Shown: positions 1-41,600, counted from the first letter of the stretch. The stretch: DNA of 64,000 nt from Certhia americana (GCA_018697195.1 CM031859.1:52746828-52810827); one strand, 5' to 3'. Numbers and translations: made by a program. The notes: generated by a model not told the origin, from the sequence alone.

Positions 1-3000
1 ATTTGTCACGTCTCTACTGCTCGGCAGAAGGTGGTGTTGGTGCTCTGCTGTGGTCCAGGAGTAGGTAGGTTTGGAAGTGCAAAATCCTTCAGCTCCTGCT
101 AGTGTTGGTAACCTTTTTCAGCCTAGTAAGCATCCTCACAATTCATGGATCATCGGGTTTTATGAAGCGTGTGAGCTGGGTGATCTGCCTTCTGTTTTGG
201 AACAAAGGAGATAAAAAGCTGTGGGATGTGGCAAATTGATTGTGAAAGGTCAGCATAGCCTTTAACATTCCAGTTGACAACTCTTAGGCTTAGTCTGATA
301 GACTATTGTTGTTCTTCCAGACTAGATGTATGTCCATTAAATAATACAATTAAAGCATAATAGTTTTACTTTAAATTGTGTGTGACTTTTACTGATCTCT
401 ACTTTCTATTGTTAAATGAACTTTTAGAAGCTAAAAGGCTATGTGAAATCTGTAGGTGAAGATGGACTGTGTGATCTGATTTTGCTGGAACAGGGATCTT
501 TCTTTTTCCTGAGTCCACCATGGTTGCAGAAGCTGCTTATAGGCTTCTCTGTAATGACTGGGTTTTTCTTTTAAAGCAAATCAAACTTTGTAGATTTTTC
601 ATAGTGCTCTTTTGCAATGCTATTTAATCACAGCTTGCTGTGTGTTCCATGCTCACTGAAATGTCAGAGCAAGTTCCAGGAATGCATCTTTCCTTACAAC
701 ATTCCTTGGTCATTTGTTTCTTCTTGGATCTTCAGTGCAAGATGTGTGTGCAGTGGCATTCACTTTTCAGAGTTGTATTAAAATATATGTTCAAGACTAT
801 GCTTAAGAAATCAAACCAAACCAAATGCATTTGGGTTTTTCTGGTAAGTGTTTTTACACATCTGTTTCATTATTTTAAGTACAATACTGATAATATCATG
901 GTGATCCTGAGAATGAGACTTGTTCCCAAATTTAAAACTAGGGAGAGTTTTGAAAATAATTTGTAAACTTTACTTCAAAACATTTTAGGAAGTAAGAGGA
1001 TATGTCTTTTCAGTGCAGAAGTATACCTCATACATGTAAAATTCCCAGCATGAGGGGGATTGAAGAGAGGAGTGCTGCCCCACGTTCTTGTTAGCTTCTC
1101 TCCAGAGTTACTGTAAAGAGAAAAGAAGATGCCAGAGGAAGCATGAAGGACTTCTGTTTTTTTTCTTATTTCTTTAGGGGCAAAACATTTCTACGAGTCA
1201 GGTGCTGAGCTTTAACAATGCTAAATTATCACAAAAGGTCTCTTGCTTGCTTTGCTTCCTTTTATTGATGGCCACTTCGGCGATTTAGAGAGTACCCGGT
1301 GTGATACTAGAAATACTAAATACCTCCAGTATAGCTTTATATATCGTAGAAGTACAAAAGGTTAGTTAGTATTCGTGAACTGAATTAAATCCTTGGCTAT
1401 TGTCAGAGCCATTACAGAGTCTATCTAAGGTAGGTTTTATCTGCTGGGAATTATCTGATCGGCATCATTACAAAGAAATACTAGCAGAACTCTTTTATAG
1501 ATATAGGCACAAGATAATGATATTATGTTGGCCAGTATTTTTCATCATTAGGGCTTCACTCTGTTTAGGTAGAAGGCTGGAGGAGTGCTTGTTGTGAGGC
1601 AATGTTCTGAGACACGCAGCCTGCATTTCTTTTGTTGAAGTTTATCCCTACTCAGTTTTAGACATCAGGTAAAATACTTCTCAGATTTTTAAAAAAAGGA
1701 AGTTATTCCATATGTTTCAAGTATTATGTGCTCCTTCATTTTTTTTTTTATGCAGTAAAGGTTCAAAACTGCAATGTAATATAGCCTGGGATGCAATTTA
1801 CAATCTTTTATGTGCTGTGTTTCCTTTTGCAATCCATAAAGTATGTTTGTATTCCAGATCTGCAGACCTGGCATTTTGAATCTTAAGACTATGGACTACC
1901 TGCATAATTTATCTTTTGTTTCTTCTTCTCTCATGCAGGGTTCATTGCACCCTTTTAGGTGTTGCACATTATCAGCATGTGATATTTAAGCAGTATTTAA
2001 ACTAATATTGCTAATTAAGGGAACATAATTAATTTGAAGTCCAGCATGTTAATGCTTTCTACAGATACAAATAACAATTATTTTCTAACACTCAGAGAGA
2101 GCAGCCCTACAGTGTTCAGTATTTTGCATTAGTAACTTGGGTTGAGGGAAAGTGGAGAGAATACCTATTATTCTTCAGTCCAATGATGGAGACATTGACT
2201 TCTGTGAGGGATTAAATAGAAACTGGATCACGAGTGGTTTGCTATTTTGCTCAGTGATTATTATATGAAATATGTGTCTTCATGCATGGTTGATCTGTGC
2301 TTGTCTTCTTTTCTCATTAAGTATTTGAGAAGTGTTTGGAAAACACAGGAAGAGACATATTGTTTGAATCTAGACTGTTGCTTGTCTGCTTAAGGTTGGT
2401 TTGTTGACCTCTCCCTGGAGAACTGGAAATGAAGGCCTTAGCTCCTTCCACTTACTTGGGATTCACTTTTTTGGTGTCTCTGGGTCCTTGGAGTGAGTGG
2501 GACACTGAGTTCATGGCCACTGGAGAGATGGAAATGATGATGTCTCCAGAAGAGAGAGTAGAGTGGAGGTGTAGCTGGAAATATTTAATGCCAGCTACTG
2601 AAACGCTTTTAGGGATAGGAAATAGCGGAGAAAAGAGGTAGTACACTGTGATACTGAGTTTATCTAACTAAAGAAGAAATTAGGTGGTGCAGGCTCCTAA
2701 GAGAAGTGAGGTCCTTAAGGGCAGATCTATGTAGGTATTACATGGTTGTAATATATGAGTTTTCAGCTAAATAGAGGCAAACAGTCTGCTGGCACAGTGT
2801 ACTGCAGTGCCATGCAGAGTGATGCTGGCCTTTTGTGTTGGCAGCGTGTCTCTTAGTCACCCTGGCTACATAAATACAATATATTTCATTAAAAAAATAC
2901 TGTCAATTGTTCAGCCAACTCAAAAACCATCAGTAAGTATCAATGCACACATAGGGATGGTGTATGTTTCACAGCAGAGCCTGATAGCTTTTTACTTTTT

Positions 3001-3559
3001 CTGTAGATCAGTCTTAGTTTTTGCCTTTACTAATAATACTGAGTATTAGTATGATAATTATAGTATATACGTTATATATTATATACACTGTATTTTATTG
3101 TGCAAAGTGTTATGTTATGAAATAATATCCTAATATGTAGTAAGGATATATAGTTCTATATATAACAATTTAATATTACGGAAGACTTAAACAGCTTTTG
3201 TCTTGTCTGCTTTTAGATCAGTTTTTTACAGTGTGTCTCTTTTGTTAGTTTTGTAGGAGAACTTGATAGCCAAGACTCACTTCTGCTTTTATCTGTGCAC
3301 AATGTAACTGACCCAGTGAGCATAGTGAGAGCAATATCACTGCTCCAGACAGATGCCAGCACATGTAGCTCACCCTGCCTCTGTTAGCCTTCTGTGGCTC
3401 TTCTGGCATGCCACAGGCAACAGCAGTAGTGCAAAATAGGATGCACTTGACAGAAAATATGGGAAGTTATTAACCCTTTGAGTAAGAGAGTTTGATTTTT
3501 TTTTTAAGAGTACTTTGCAGTCTTGGATCACTAATTCTTTCATGTAGTTTGGGGCCTAA

Positions 3560-3720
3560 GGCTTGTTTTGTTGTTTTTCTGGTTGTTTTTTTTGTTTTGT
3601 TTGTTGTTATTGTTGTTTTGTTTTGGTTTTTTTGGTTGGTTGGTTTTTTGTGGGTTTGGTTTTGGTTGGGTTTTTCTTGTGTTTTTGGGTGTTTGGGGGT
3701 TTTTTTGGAATTTTTTTTCC
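3560..3720 (+). repeat. G/T-only low-complexity tract
   Basis: About 160 bases made almost entirely of T and G on the + strand (TTTTG/TTTGG/TTGG units), with only five C and a few A. Several GG and GGG runs occur toward the 3' side. It lies in an L3MBTL3 intron. Confidence 0.9.
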
Positions 3721-5692
3721 CAGAGCTTTTCTCAGACTTACTTCGCTTATGTGCTGCTGGGTTACAGTAACATGTTTATAGCTTCATTTAAGCCACTCAG
3801 AATCCAGTTTTGAATTTTTGCTTGCTATGGGCTATGCATTGCAGTTATACACGATTTTCTCCTCTACTTCCAGGTGCAACCTGGACCATTAATCAAGACC
3901 TTTAAGCTTTTGTTTTCAAATTTTGCTCTTGGCATTGCACGACTCCATCTATCTCTAATGGGGTTATGATGTTCTTGCAACTAGCCAGCGTGATTCTACC
4001 AAGAGTCTCTGCTTGTGAATTTTTCAGATCCAGCATCACAGCTTCTCAAAAGAGATCTACTGCTAATTTAAAGGACTAGATTTTCTTGATCTTCCAGCAA
4101 AATTGTCGATAAAGCCTTTTGCTTGTATAGGTGGTAACAAATCTGTGTTAGATGTGTTCATGTCTTCAGGTTATGTTTGCAGTTTAAGTTGAAGGTATGG
4201 GTTGTTTGGAATTTAAATCTCTTTTGTAGGTCTTGTTTTGTAAGCATAATAGGATGTCTGAAGAGCTGCATTTTCAGGCCCTTTTATTTCCCCTTTCCTC
4301 CAGGTGTGAGGCAGCTAGTCCACATATTCATCCTGTTGGATGGTGTAAAGAACATAAAAGAACTCTCATCACCCCACCAGGTTTGTATGTTGTTACATGT
4401 CTGAAAGATTCAAGGTGGCTATAGTCAGCTAGCATTATTAAAATTTACAGTAAGCTTTCTGTTACCTCTCCTGAATTTTTTTCTTTCTGTAATCAGGAAC
4501 TGATATTTGCAGAGTTGTAAATTTTTCTTACAGGACTTAATATATTGAAAATAGAAGTATAATAGATGTTAGGCATTAAGTATGCAAATATATACTGATT
4601 TAGTAGAGAGACATCTACTCACAAAAGATATCCCTTGAAATCTGAATCAGTTTGTATTTTTGGCTGAATGGCTGACAAGTGCTGTAAGACTCACATTCTG
4701 AAAATGCTGGTAAAGTAAATTCCAGGTACACAAGATCATTGCATAAGAGAAACATCTTCATGTGAACTGAGTGTGCAAGGTCATGGATTGATAAGAAAAT
4801 TGCCTTACATGAGCAAGGAATCAAACTTGTAAGGGGTCTTTGAAATGAAGGAAAATGCTATGAGAGAGATGATAAAGAAGGAAGGAACTGTATTCATTAG
4901 TGTGAAACTTGTGGCTGTTTTGCAGGACTGTTGTATATGGCTGGATGACCTAAATGCCTTTTTGTAGAAACTGGCATCTGGGGTTTGAGAACATGGGGAG
5001 TTTTAATTTGTTAAAACCAACTTTGACAAAAGTTCTAATAGCCAGCAATCTTAAAAAGTCAGAAGCTGTCTGTCTGTCAGGAGGTTAATTGCAGCCTATT
5101 ATTCAGTGTATCCCTTATAAAACAAGTGAGAATTGGTTTTGTTCTCTCTAGCTTCTAGAATACTAATGTTAAAGCTTCAAGTTAAACTTCCGGTGCAGAG
5201 TAAAGGTGAAGGACAGGCACTGCCTTTTCTTTAACAGCCATGCTGTCTTTGTGCTTCTTCCCTAGAGTGTTTATAAACATTATGACATTTTCTGAGAAAT
5301 GCAATATCTTCTTTGATGATGTCTGTAGATTATTCATAAATGTCCAGGGTACTTTGTTAGAATTTTAGTAAAAATTGCTCACTAAAAGAGTAACAAGTAG
5401 TCAGGTGTGTTCAACTGTGGTACGAAGCTGTCACTGATTAGATTGTTTAGCAGTGAGTGATTGTTTATTACTTGAATTAATTTCCTCAGTTAAGTGGACA
5501 GATTTTTCCAGTCCACTGGAAGAATTATTTATATTGCAGAGGGAATGACAGAATATTCTCATATCCAAAGCAATTGTGTACAACAGCAGCTTAGCAGTGT
5601 GTATGAGAGGATTGTTGACTCTTAGTCTGTATGGTGAATTTATCAGAGATAATCTAGAACAGCCTTCCTTGCAATTATTTTAAAATCCAATG

Positions 5693-5728
5693 TATAAATC
5701 AAAACAGTATTATAAATCAAAACAGTAT
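5693..5728 (+). repeat. Perfect 18-base tandem duplication
   Basis: TATAAATCAAAACAGTAT occurs twice, back to back (5693-5710 and 5711-5728), without mismatch. It is 90 bases before the MBT3 exon at 5819. Confidence 0.95.
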
Positions 5729-5818
5729 TAGAAAAGTCTAGGCACTCTGTAAATTAGACATTAACTTCATTTTTTTGCACTGCTGTGTTTAATTTTGCTC
5801 ATATGTCTCCTGTGCCAG

Positions 5819-34731
<28,913 letters not shown>

Positions 34732-35095
34732 AGATAATGGAAAATGTGCACAAACCAGCTTTCCCCACTGGAGCTCATGTTTTATTCAAAGCACAAAGAC
34801 TCACTAGAAGTGTTGAGTAAGGACTCTCAGAAAGGAAGAAACTTAAGTTCAGCACTGGTGGACTATTTATATTCTCCTGGAGCCAGTACACATTTGAATC
34901 CTTCTGGGAAGTGTTCAAGCTTTTGAGAAGGTACTATGTAACAACCGAGTCAGCTGGTCTTATTTACCAAACTAATGGCGCTAATTCTCCATGGATGGTT
35001 AGGATCCCTAACTCTCTCTGGATATCAAGAAGACCTTCATTAATTATTTATGCTGTATTATATAAGGGAACGTTAATATTTTCTAAGGATTCTTG

Positions 35096-35205
35096 AATTG
35101 TACTTCATGTACCCATTTTACTTTTCAGAAACTTTTACTTCATTTTATCAAAATAAAAACTGATCAGCCAAAAATTAGGCTACAGGTAGCCAGATGAGAC
35201 TGTTA
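35096..35205 (+). repeat. Downstream copy of diverged direct repeat, with AATAAA
   Basis: TTGTACTTCATG, then ATTTTACTTTTCAGAAAC, then CAAAATAAAAACTG and CCAAAAATTAGGCTACAGGTAGCCAGATG. It aligns with 34264-34357 apart from small gaps and a 12-base insertion before GCCAGATG. Contains the AATAAA at 35152. Confidence 0.65.
35152..35157 (+). promoter_or_regulatory. Candidate polyadenylation signal AATAAA (L3MBTL3, proximal)
   Basis: Canonical hexamer 421 bases after the L3MBTL3 stop, inside the downstream copy of a diverged direct repeat. T/G-rich sequence follows at about 35205-35225. Confidence 0.4.
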
Positions 35206-35296
35206 TGGCTAATGTGTATTTGTGCCATAGTTTAAAAATTAAACACTTAATGTTACATATGTGACACTTTATGCTACAGCATATTACTTTACAGAT

Positions 35297-35302
35297 AATA
35301 AA
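35297..35302 (+). promoter_or_regulatory. Candidate polyadenylation signal AATAAA (L3MBTL3)
   Basis: Canonical hexamer followed within about 10 bases by CTGTCTGTTTGCTTGT, a good GT-rich downstream element. Confidence 0.45.
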
Positions 35303-35476
35303 ACTGTCTGTTTGCTTGTAACAAAACAAACCTTGTTGGGGTTGAAATTATAATGCTTTTTTGATAACTGAATGTTTTTACTTTTGCACGATTACAAAAA
35401 TGTTACGTGAGTTTTGCCACCAGCATCTTTAATGTATTTTATGAAAAGATCAGTATAGAGAAGGCTGCAACTGAAA

Positions 35477-35482
35477 AATAAA
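35477..35482 (+). promoter_or_regulatory. Candidate polyadenylation signal AATAAA (L3MBTL3)
   Basis: Canonical hexamer in AT-rich DNA, followed by GACTTTTTGTTTATGCTG about 20 bases on. Confidence 0.35.
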
Positions 35483-36428
35483 GTTTGACTTCAAAGAAGA
35501 CTTTTTGTTTATGCTGCACAATAGAGTCCCAGACATTTACATGGAGTCTGCTACAGTCCTTCAGAACATTTTTGTAGGTATTTTGAGGCAAGGAGATTAG
35601 CAGAAAAAAAATTACATTCAATCATGTCTGCACTTCCCAGTCTTCAGCATAGCTTACCACAACAATGGAGAAAAACTGTGCTCAAGCTGGGACTGCTACC
35701 CTGGTTTCATATTCAACAGAGGTTTGTTTTCCCAGTGGTGGGAGATTTATTTTACCCACCACTTTCTAGCTGAAAACTCTGATTTGTAAATGAATAAGGC
35801 ATAGGGGGAAAGGCAAAGCAGGAGGAAAAGGATGTTTAAATTGCACGGGCTCATCCTAGGTGTAAAATACATGCAATTCACTAGGTGATTAGCAGGCTGC
35901 AGATGTCACCAGCAGGTACTGAGGTGAGGCAACCTCCTTTCTTGGAGGATTACTATAGGATTTGTCAGGGGAAGTCATTTCACTTGGTATATATCCATGC
36001 AAGATGTAAACCAGATGCACTTTATAAGGGAGAAGGCCTAGCTACCTGTACACTGAGAACTGTTGCAGAACGTTACTTTGCAAGAGAAGAGTCGGATCAG
36101 GTTTTTTTGGCAGCCCTCTGTTTAGTGCCGCAGTGGATAGTTGCTCAGCTGTTGAGCTAAGAACAAACAGAGCAATTCTGTTGCACAGAGCTGGGAGAAT
36201 TTTACATCTTCCCACAGAGTTTGGCTGGAGTTCTTAAGTTTTCACTCTCTGTGTCCCTCCCAGGTCATGTAGGTGACTAGTACCTGCCATAATATGAAGT
36301 GAAACGGTCAGTATTAAGTAAGTTGCATAGCTCTGTTGATTTCCTTCCATAGCATCGCATAAATAATATTTTTTCATTTTGTTTAATATGTGTACGTTCA
36401 AATTGCACTCTTACTGTACTACAACACA

Positions 36429-36434
36429 AATAAA
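36429..36434 (+). promoter_or_regulatory. Candidate polyadenylation signal AATAAA (L3MBTL3, distal)
   Basis: Canonical hexamer about 1.7 kb after the stop. A GT-rich stretch follows at 36450-36470, and the sequence afterwards shows no further + strand signal until 37450. Confidence 0.5.
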
Positions 36435-37449
36435 ACCTGAACTGGAGCCTCTGTTATCTTTGTGTGCGCCCAGGACTCTCAGATGAACCCAGCTGCTCCT
36501 GATGGGTGTGGTGTGGAGTAATTCCTCACTGAAGCCTAGTGCAGCCAGTATTTTTAAAAGAGCAACTTAACTACTGCTGTGTGCCCTCTCCCTTAACACT
36601 TACTGGCTATTACAATCAGAATGCCATTTATAGCCCTTGGATTTGTCACCAGCAGCAGCTGAAGTTGCACAGGCAGATCAGTAAAAAGCCAAATTCTTCT
36701 GTTTTCTTTCATTCTCTCCTTCCATGTAGTTTATTTTCATTTACCCTCTGTGTCTGTCCTGTGTACCAGGCCTACAGCCTGCAGTGATAACCAAGGAAAA
36801 GATCTGCAGCTCAACAGAGATTATTTGGGGACGGTAGCACCTCCCTGAATTTTTATATACAACTACTTACAAAGTACTATAGTTTAAGAAATGGATTTGA
36901 ATTAATACTGCTTACAAGATGTAGAATAAACCTCACTTGAGCCCAAATTTTTATTCTCACAGCTATCAAGTACAGTAATGAGGGCATACATAATCCTTGC
37001 TTTTGTATCCCATGTGATAAGGTAGCTGGGCGTAGCCACCTCCATTACAAAAACTACAACCAACACATTCACTTGGAAACTAAACCCACTTATCACTTAT
37101 CTCTGAAATGGCAGTTGGCATTGGCTTTTGTTTTGTGGCAGTGGTAGCCCCGCCCTCACACTGATAAAAGTTGTACCCTGCATTCTATGGGAACCATGTG
37201 AAAAATCCTAAGCCTATAGCAAGAGAATTTGGCCATTAAATGCAGCCATCTCCTCTCATCCTGAAGGATCTCCCACTGTAATCACCACGTTGAAGTCACC
37301 CCTGCACAACCAAAATTTAACAAAGCTGGGAACTTCCAGGCTGTGTGTTTGAGTGTTTAAAGAATCATCATGACAACAAGTGCTGCTTTGCCTACACTGA
37401 CATTTTTGGAAGTGGTGAGGGATTCATCTGTAATAGAAAGCAGTGTTTT

Positions 37450-37470
37450 AATAAAAAGCCAGATTTTATT
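37450..37470. promoter_or_regulatory. Paired AATAAA signals on opposite strands
   Basis: AATAAA on the + strand at 37450-37455 and TTTATT (AATAAA on the - strand) at 37465-37470, nine bases apart, between the convergent genes. Could serve as fallback termination for either transcript, or be chance in AT-rich DNA. Confidence 0.35.
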
Positions 37471-38139
37471 TCTAATTAATGCAATGGGTCCTGGCTGCTG
37501 TTCCTATCACCATGGCACCAAAGCCATACACTGCCAGACAGTATCCCCTAGGATTTTCAGACAGGAATTAAGAATAGAGAGTTGGGGGTAAGAGAAGGCT
37601 GTGGAAGAAGAGAGGAGACAGCTTCCACTCTGTGTGGGCAGACAGAGAGTCACCATGTGGAGAAGGCTGATTTGTTCTGGAGAACAAACTGGGAAAGAAA
37701 TGAGGCGTTCCCTCTGTAGCACCAAAGCTGAGGTTACCAATGCACATGGCAGCATCCCAGATAAGGCATTCTTGCTCCTTTGAGAGCTCTTCTTAGAATC
37801 CCTATTTAGTAAATTCAGGATTAATGTTAAAACAAAATGTTTCATGCCAGAAGAAAACAGTAAAAAGTCATCATCCTGCAAATTAAAAATCATGCCCACC
37901 ACTTTAAACCACAAAAATTATTATATTAGGCTCTCAGCAATCATAGTATTACAGAGTAATGGTAATAAGTAAATGTTTAATTTGTGCCATTTCAAAACAT
38001 TAAGTGTATTACCATCTAAAGAGGTGAAGTGCTCATGTGGGCTCACGATTTTTTTCAATACTTACAATCAAAATATCTGAATTTTTCAAATTCTCCATAT
38101 AGAAAAATAATACATAACACATGAAGTAATCTAGAAAGA

Positions 38140-38145
38140 TTTATT
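38140..38145 (-). promoter_or_regulatory. Candidate polyadenylation signal AATAAA for SAMD3
   Basis: The plus strand reads TTTATT. It lies about 190 bases past the SAMD3 stop, with a T/G-rich run (ATGTGTTATGTATTATTTTT on the minus strand) next. It is the first canonical hexamer downstream of the stop. Confidence 0.55.
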
Positions 38146-38336
38146 ATCTCTAGGCTGCTCTAAAATCTATATTGTCTACATTTAATCTACATATAATGAA
38201 GCTTTTTGAGTTTTAATTATTTTTTAAAAAGTAGCCAGTACAATAAGAAAAGGAGGTTATTACTAAACATAGCTTTTGAATATACATACACTTTCACTAG
38301 AAATGATGGCACAAAGGGATTTGTTTTGAGAAAATA

Positions 38337-38654
38337 TCAAATGTTCCGGAGAAGAGTGCTGGGTGCACCATCAGACACTGGATCCTTGAGTGCCTCCAGC
38401 CCTGTCTTAACTGGGGTGGGCAGGAATGCTGTGTTTCTCACCTCAAAGACCAGGGACTCCAAGAAGTTCAGTGTCCTGTGGATTCTCTTTGGGCATGGGA
38501 TATCAAATACGTGAAATGCAGCCACCAGTGCTGCCAGAGCCATGGTGCAATCATCGAGCTGGGCTAACTCTTCCCCTTCTATGTACAGGGCAAACTCGCA
38601 GGAATTCATGTTGAAGGGATTTTTCACTTCCAACACTGGTGTCACTGCCTTTAC
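38337..38654 (-). CDS. SAMD3: SAMD3 terminal coding exon and stop
   Basis: Minus-strand acceptor AATTTAG. Reads VKAVTPVLEVKNPFNMNSCE, FALYIEGEELAQLDDCTMAL, AALVAAFHVFDIPCPKRIHR and TLNFLESLVFEVRNTAFLPT, then a less conserved tail to TGA (38339-38337). This compact domain resembles the C-terminal domain seen in many fish SAMD3-like proteins (family recollection); its function is unknown. Confidence 0.95.
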   Translation of the reverse strand, partial: VKAVTPVLEVKNPFNMNSCEFALYIEGEELAQLDDCTMALAALVAAFHVFDIPCPKRIHRTLNFLESLVFEVRNTAFLPTPVKTGLEALKDPVSDGAPSTLLRNI

Positions 38655-41600
38655 CTAAATTTAAAAAAGGGTATTTCAAATGATGCCACAGCACTGCAAC
38701 AATGAACATGTCAGAGACTAAATGAAGCCTGATAACACTGCTTTGAAGTTAGGTAGTATTTCTGTAAGTATTTCTACTCAAAAGGCAGGCTAATGCCACC
38801 TCTTCCCAGAACTAAGCTGCCACCAAAAGGCCAGGTGATCTGTGTATGCAGGTGATAAAAGGAAGAGAGACCAGTGCTGCTGGTGCTCTGTGTCCTACCT
38901 CCTCGTTCACTGCAGCAAACAGACTGGAATCATCTCCAAAGACCTCTGGCAGGAGTAAACATGCAGCAGTCATTTTCATATCTGTCAAAAGTAAGGATTT
39001 CTACTAAATTACAAATGAAAACTTTCTGGCACTGCAGTATCATCCTGGAAAAACAGATTACAGCCTACGTAATAGTTAACAGCTCAGTAAAGGATCTGTT
39101 CAGTCCACTTTGAAGAGTAGTTTGTACCACAGTCAATATTTAGGCAACTCAGCTGGTAATGGACATTAGTGTCCAAATAATTCATGTGACTCTCGATATT
39201 ATGATTCAGTTTTCCTCACAATACGTAAGTTGGCCTTTGTGTTGCTTTCACTTGAGTTTGTGAGCTGAGTCTTCCTTTCCCCACTGCTTTTCCCCAAACT
39301 CCTCTCTACCCAGTAAACTGTCTGTGCAGGCAGTCCTGTTGCCAGAATTCTGCTTTGAAGGCTGTGGTACCAGCTGATGCCACAGAACCTCTGGGCACCT
39401 GGTAGCTGCTATCACTCTGGCTCAGATGTTATTGACTATAACATCTTTTTTGCAGGTCATGTCTGGTGTCATGTGCTTCACTGAACTTACCTTGCCATGC
39501 ATTTATTATCTAGGTGCTGGGTCAAGTTGTTTGTGAGAGAAAAACAGAACAGTAAAGGCCTTGGGACTTTCCTAAGGTATGAGTCAAAATCTCTGTGGAC
39601 ACGCTGTATAAGAAAAGATACTTACTATATCCATAGATTTCCTTAGCCAAAGCTATGAAAAGTAAGTCCATAAAGGCTTTCTGGATTAGATTATTTCTTG
39701 AAGAATTTTAATCTATCATGAGTATTTCTGATTTTAATCTTAGCGAAGGAAACCCCCAGAATTTTAACCTGCTTGCTTCTTTCAAAGATGCCCTGGCAAT
39801 AAATGGATTGAAACTGCTGTTGGACACACATGTTCATATTGTGTGACCTTGGAATGACATCCTGGCATTATGCCTGTTTGACAGAAAGTGAGCCTAAGGA
39901 AGACTTCTCAGAGAGCTGGTTTGGACACAGGCAGCAGCAACTGGAGAAGAATGGCAATTCTGAGTGATTGGTTGAAAAGTTTAATCCCTGCAGCACCACA
40001 CTCCCCAGACTTCTCAGACTGAAAGAAGCTGAGTGTCAGCAGATGTTTGCTCCCCCACAGCCAGGGAGCCAAGGTACATCTCACCAGATGTAGCAGTCTA
40101 TGTCCTGTCTCCTGCAGTGTGTCTCTGCAGAGATGAGGTGCCTGAAATGGGTAGTGGGAACTACTTCTTCAATTTTACTGGGATAAAGATTATAACCATA
40201 GAAACTTGCTTTGTAAAGGAAATTGGGTCTTTTTTTTCATGGGGCTATTTCTAAAGCAGAAAATTAGTTTTTTCTGTGGGTATTTTTAGAAAATAATAAG
40301 CACTCATGTATCTAGAAATACATACTTCTGCTCATCTAGCAATACTTATTTTAAGGTAATTACTTACTTTATCAAATGTGTAGTCTTTTATTCAGTTAAA
40401 AAAAAAAACTTTCAATACTTGACTGACTTAATTTTCCTACTAATGTAGTCGCTTTTATTCTCAATGCTTCACCATCACTATATATTTTCAAAGAAACCAT
40501 AACATATTTAAAATGTGTTTGCAGTACAGTTGAAACTAGTTTAGTTACATAAGTAAGAACAATTAGCTACAACAAAACTCTGATATTCAGAGCATAGGAG
40601 ATTTGTACTGACATTTCAGAACGTCTTCCTCTGTGTGCTGCTTCAGATTTTCTTGCAGCATAATGTTAATTGGATTATTCCTCACCACATACAAGGACAA
40701 TATGTTTTCTGAATAAATCTCCAAAATCTCGACTGTTTTCTTATAAATGTCCATGTGTGTGAGAAGCTGGAACTCCCTAAAAAGCTAAAGAAAAACAAGT
40801 ATTTGGTATTGCAGACCTCAAAACCAAAACTGTAAACAAAGCATGCACTTTGAATAAAGGATAAAACTAGCTCAGTTAAATAAGATTATAAATTTGAGGG
40901 GATGATTTAATGGTTTTTTATTTTTCAAAGCAGGGAAGGAAGACATCAAGTAACACCACACAGTGACACTAGTAGTATGTGTGGCACCTTTAACTCAGAA
41001 TTGAACTGATGAACCTTTCAAAATGGTATTAGATGCAAAAATATGAGTTAGAATAAAGAGAACATTGCTGATGGATACTTCAGTGGAAATATCCTGTGAA
41101 ATATATGCCTACAGATGTATCACATCTAAACCACAGAATTCAATCTCATTATTAAAAATAGCTCTGTTACCTGATAAGGGCATCTTAAGAAAGGAAATAG
41201 TCTAAGAATATCTTTTAAAGGTGCCTTATTGCTGATCATCTTTCTCCGTATTTCTATTGTCACATTCATTCTGTTGTCTACTTCTTCCCAGTTCCTCTGA
41301 GTTTTCATATATTCTTGATTAAGCCACTTAATATGTAAATCCATTGCACTGCCTTTAAGAACAGCAGGTTCTTCCTATGAAGAAAAGAAGGACAGTATTG
41401 GAACAAATCATCATTTTATCTGATTATTTAGCTTTTTAGCTCATGTCATTTAATGTGACTTCCGTGATTTGACCATAGTCAAGCTCAGCAGAAAGGGCAG
41501 TGTTATTTCAAAACCAGCTCTCTGAACTGACCCTCATATTCTAAGTTAGACTAAGGTCTGTTTTCATATAAAACTATACCTGTCAGCCAAGTCCCCCAAG

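Larger units (their letters stand above)
1..5818 (+). other. L3MBTL3: L3MBTL3 intron (3' part), no exon recognised
   Basis: Searched for the end of MBT2 (HFDNWDDTYDYW / GWCQKQG type) and did not find it, so the preceding exon should lie before the window. The stretch holds only the G/T tract, an AT-rich patch at about 3040-3185 and the 18-base duplication. Open frames here are not protein-like. Confidence 0.75.
34732..36455 (+). other. L3MBTL3: L3MBTL3 3' untranslated region (inferred extent)
   Basis: No coding sequence is seen after the stop. AATAAA occurs at 35152, 35297, 35477 and 36429 on this strand. The last is followed by a GT-rich run (CTCTGTTATCTTTGTGTG), which suits a distal cleavage site near 36450. 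The end is an inference; transcripts could stop at any of the four. Confidence 0.5.
34732..38336. other. Convergent intergenic / 3'UTR interval between L3MBTL3 and SAMD3
   Basis: Stop-to-stop distance is 3.6 kb. Apart from the polyadenylation signals and the 35094-35212 repeat copy, no coding exon, RNA gene or recognised transposon was seen. Short open frames here lack any family resemblance. Confidence 0.7.

Noticed and set aside
3492..3813. Three overlapping Phe/Val/Leu/Cys-rich frames resembling membrane proteins
   Set aside because: They are translations of the G/T low-complexity tract, which gives hydrophobic residues in any frame.
38426..38614. Plus-strand frames over the SAMD3 terminal exon
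   Set aside because: Antisense shadows; the minus-strand reading matches SAMD3.
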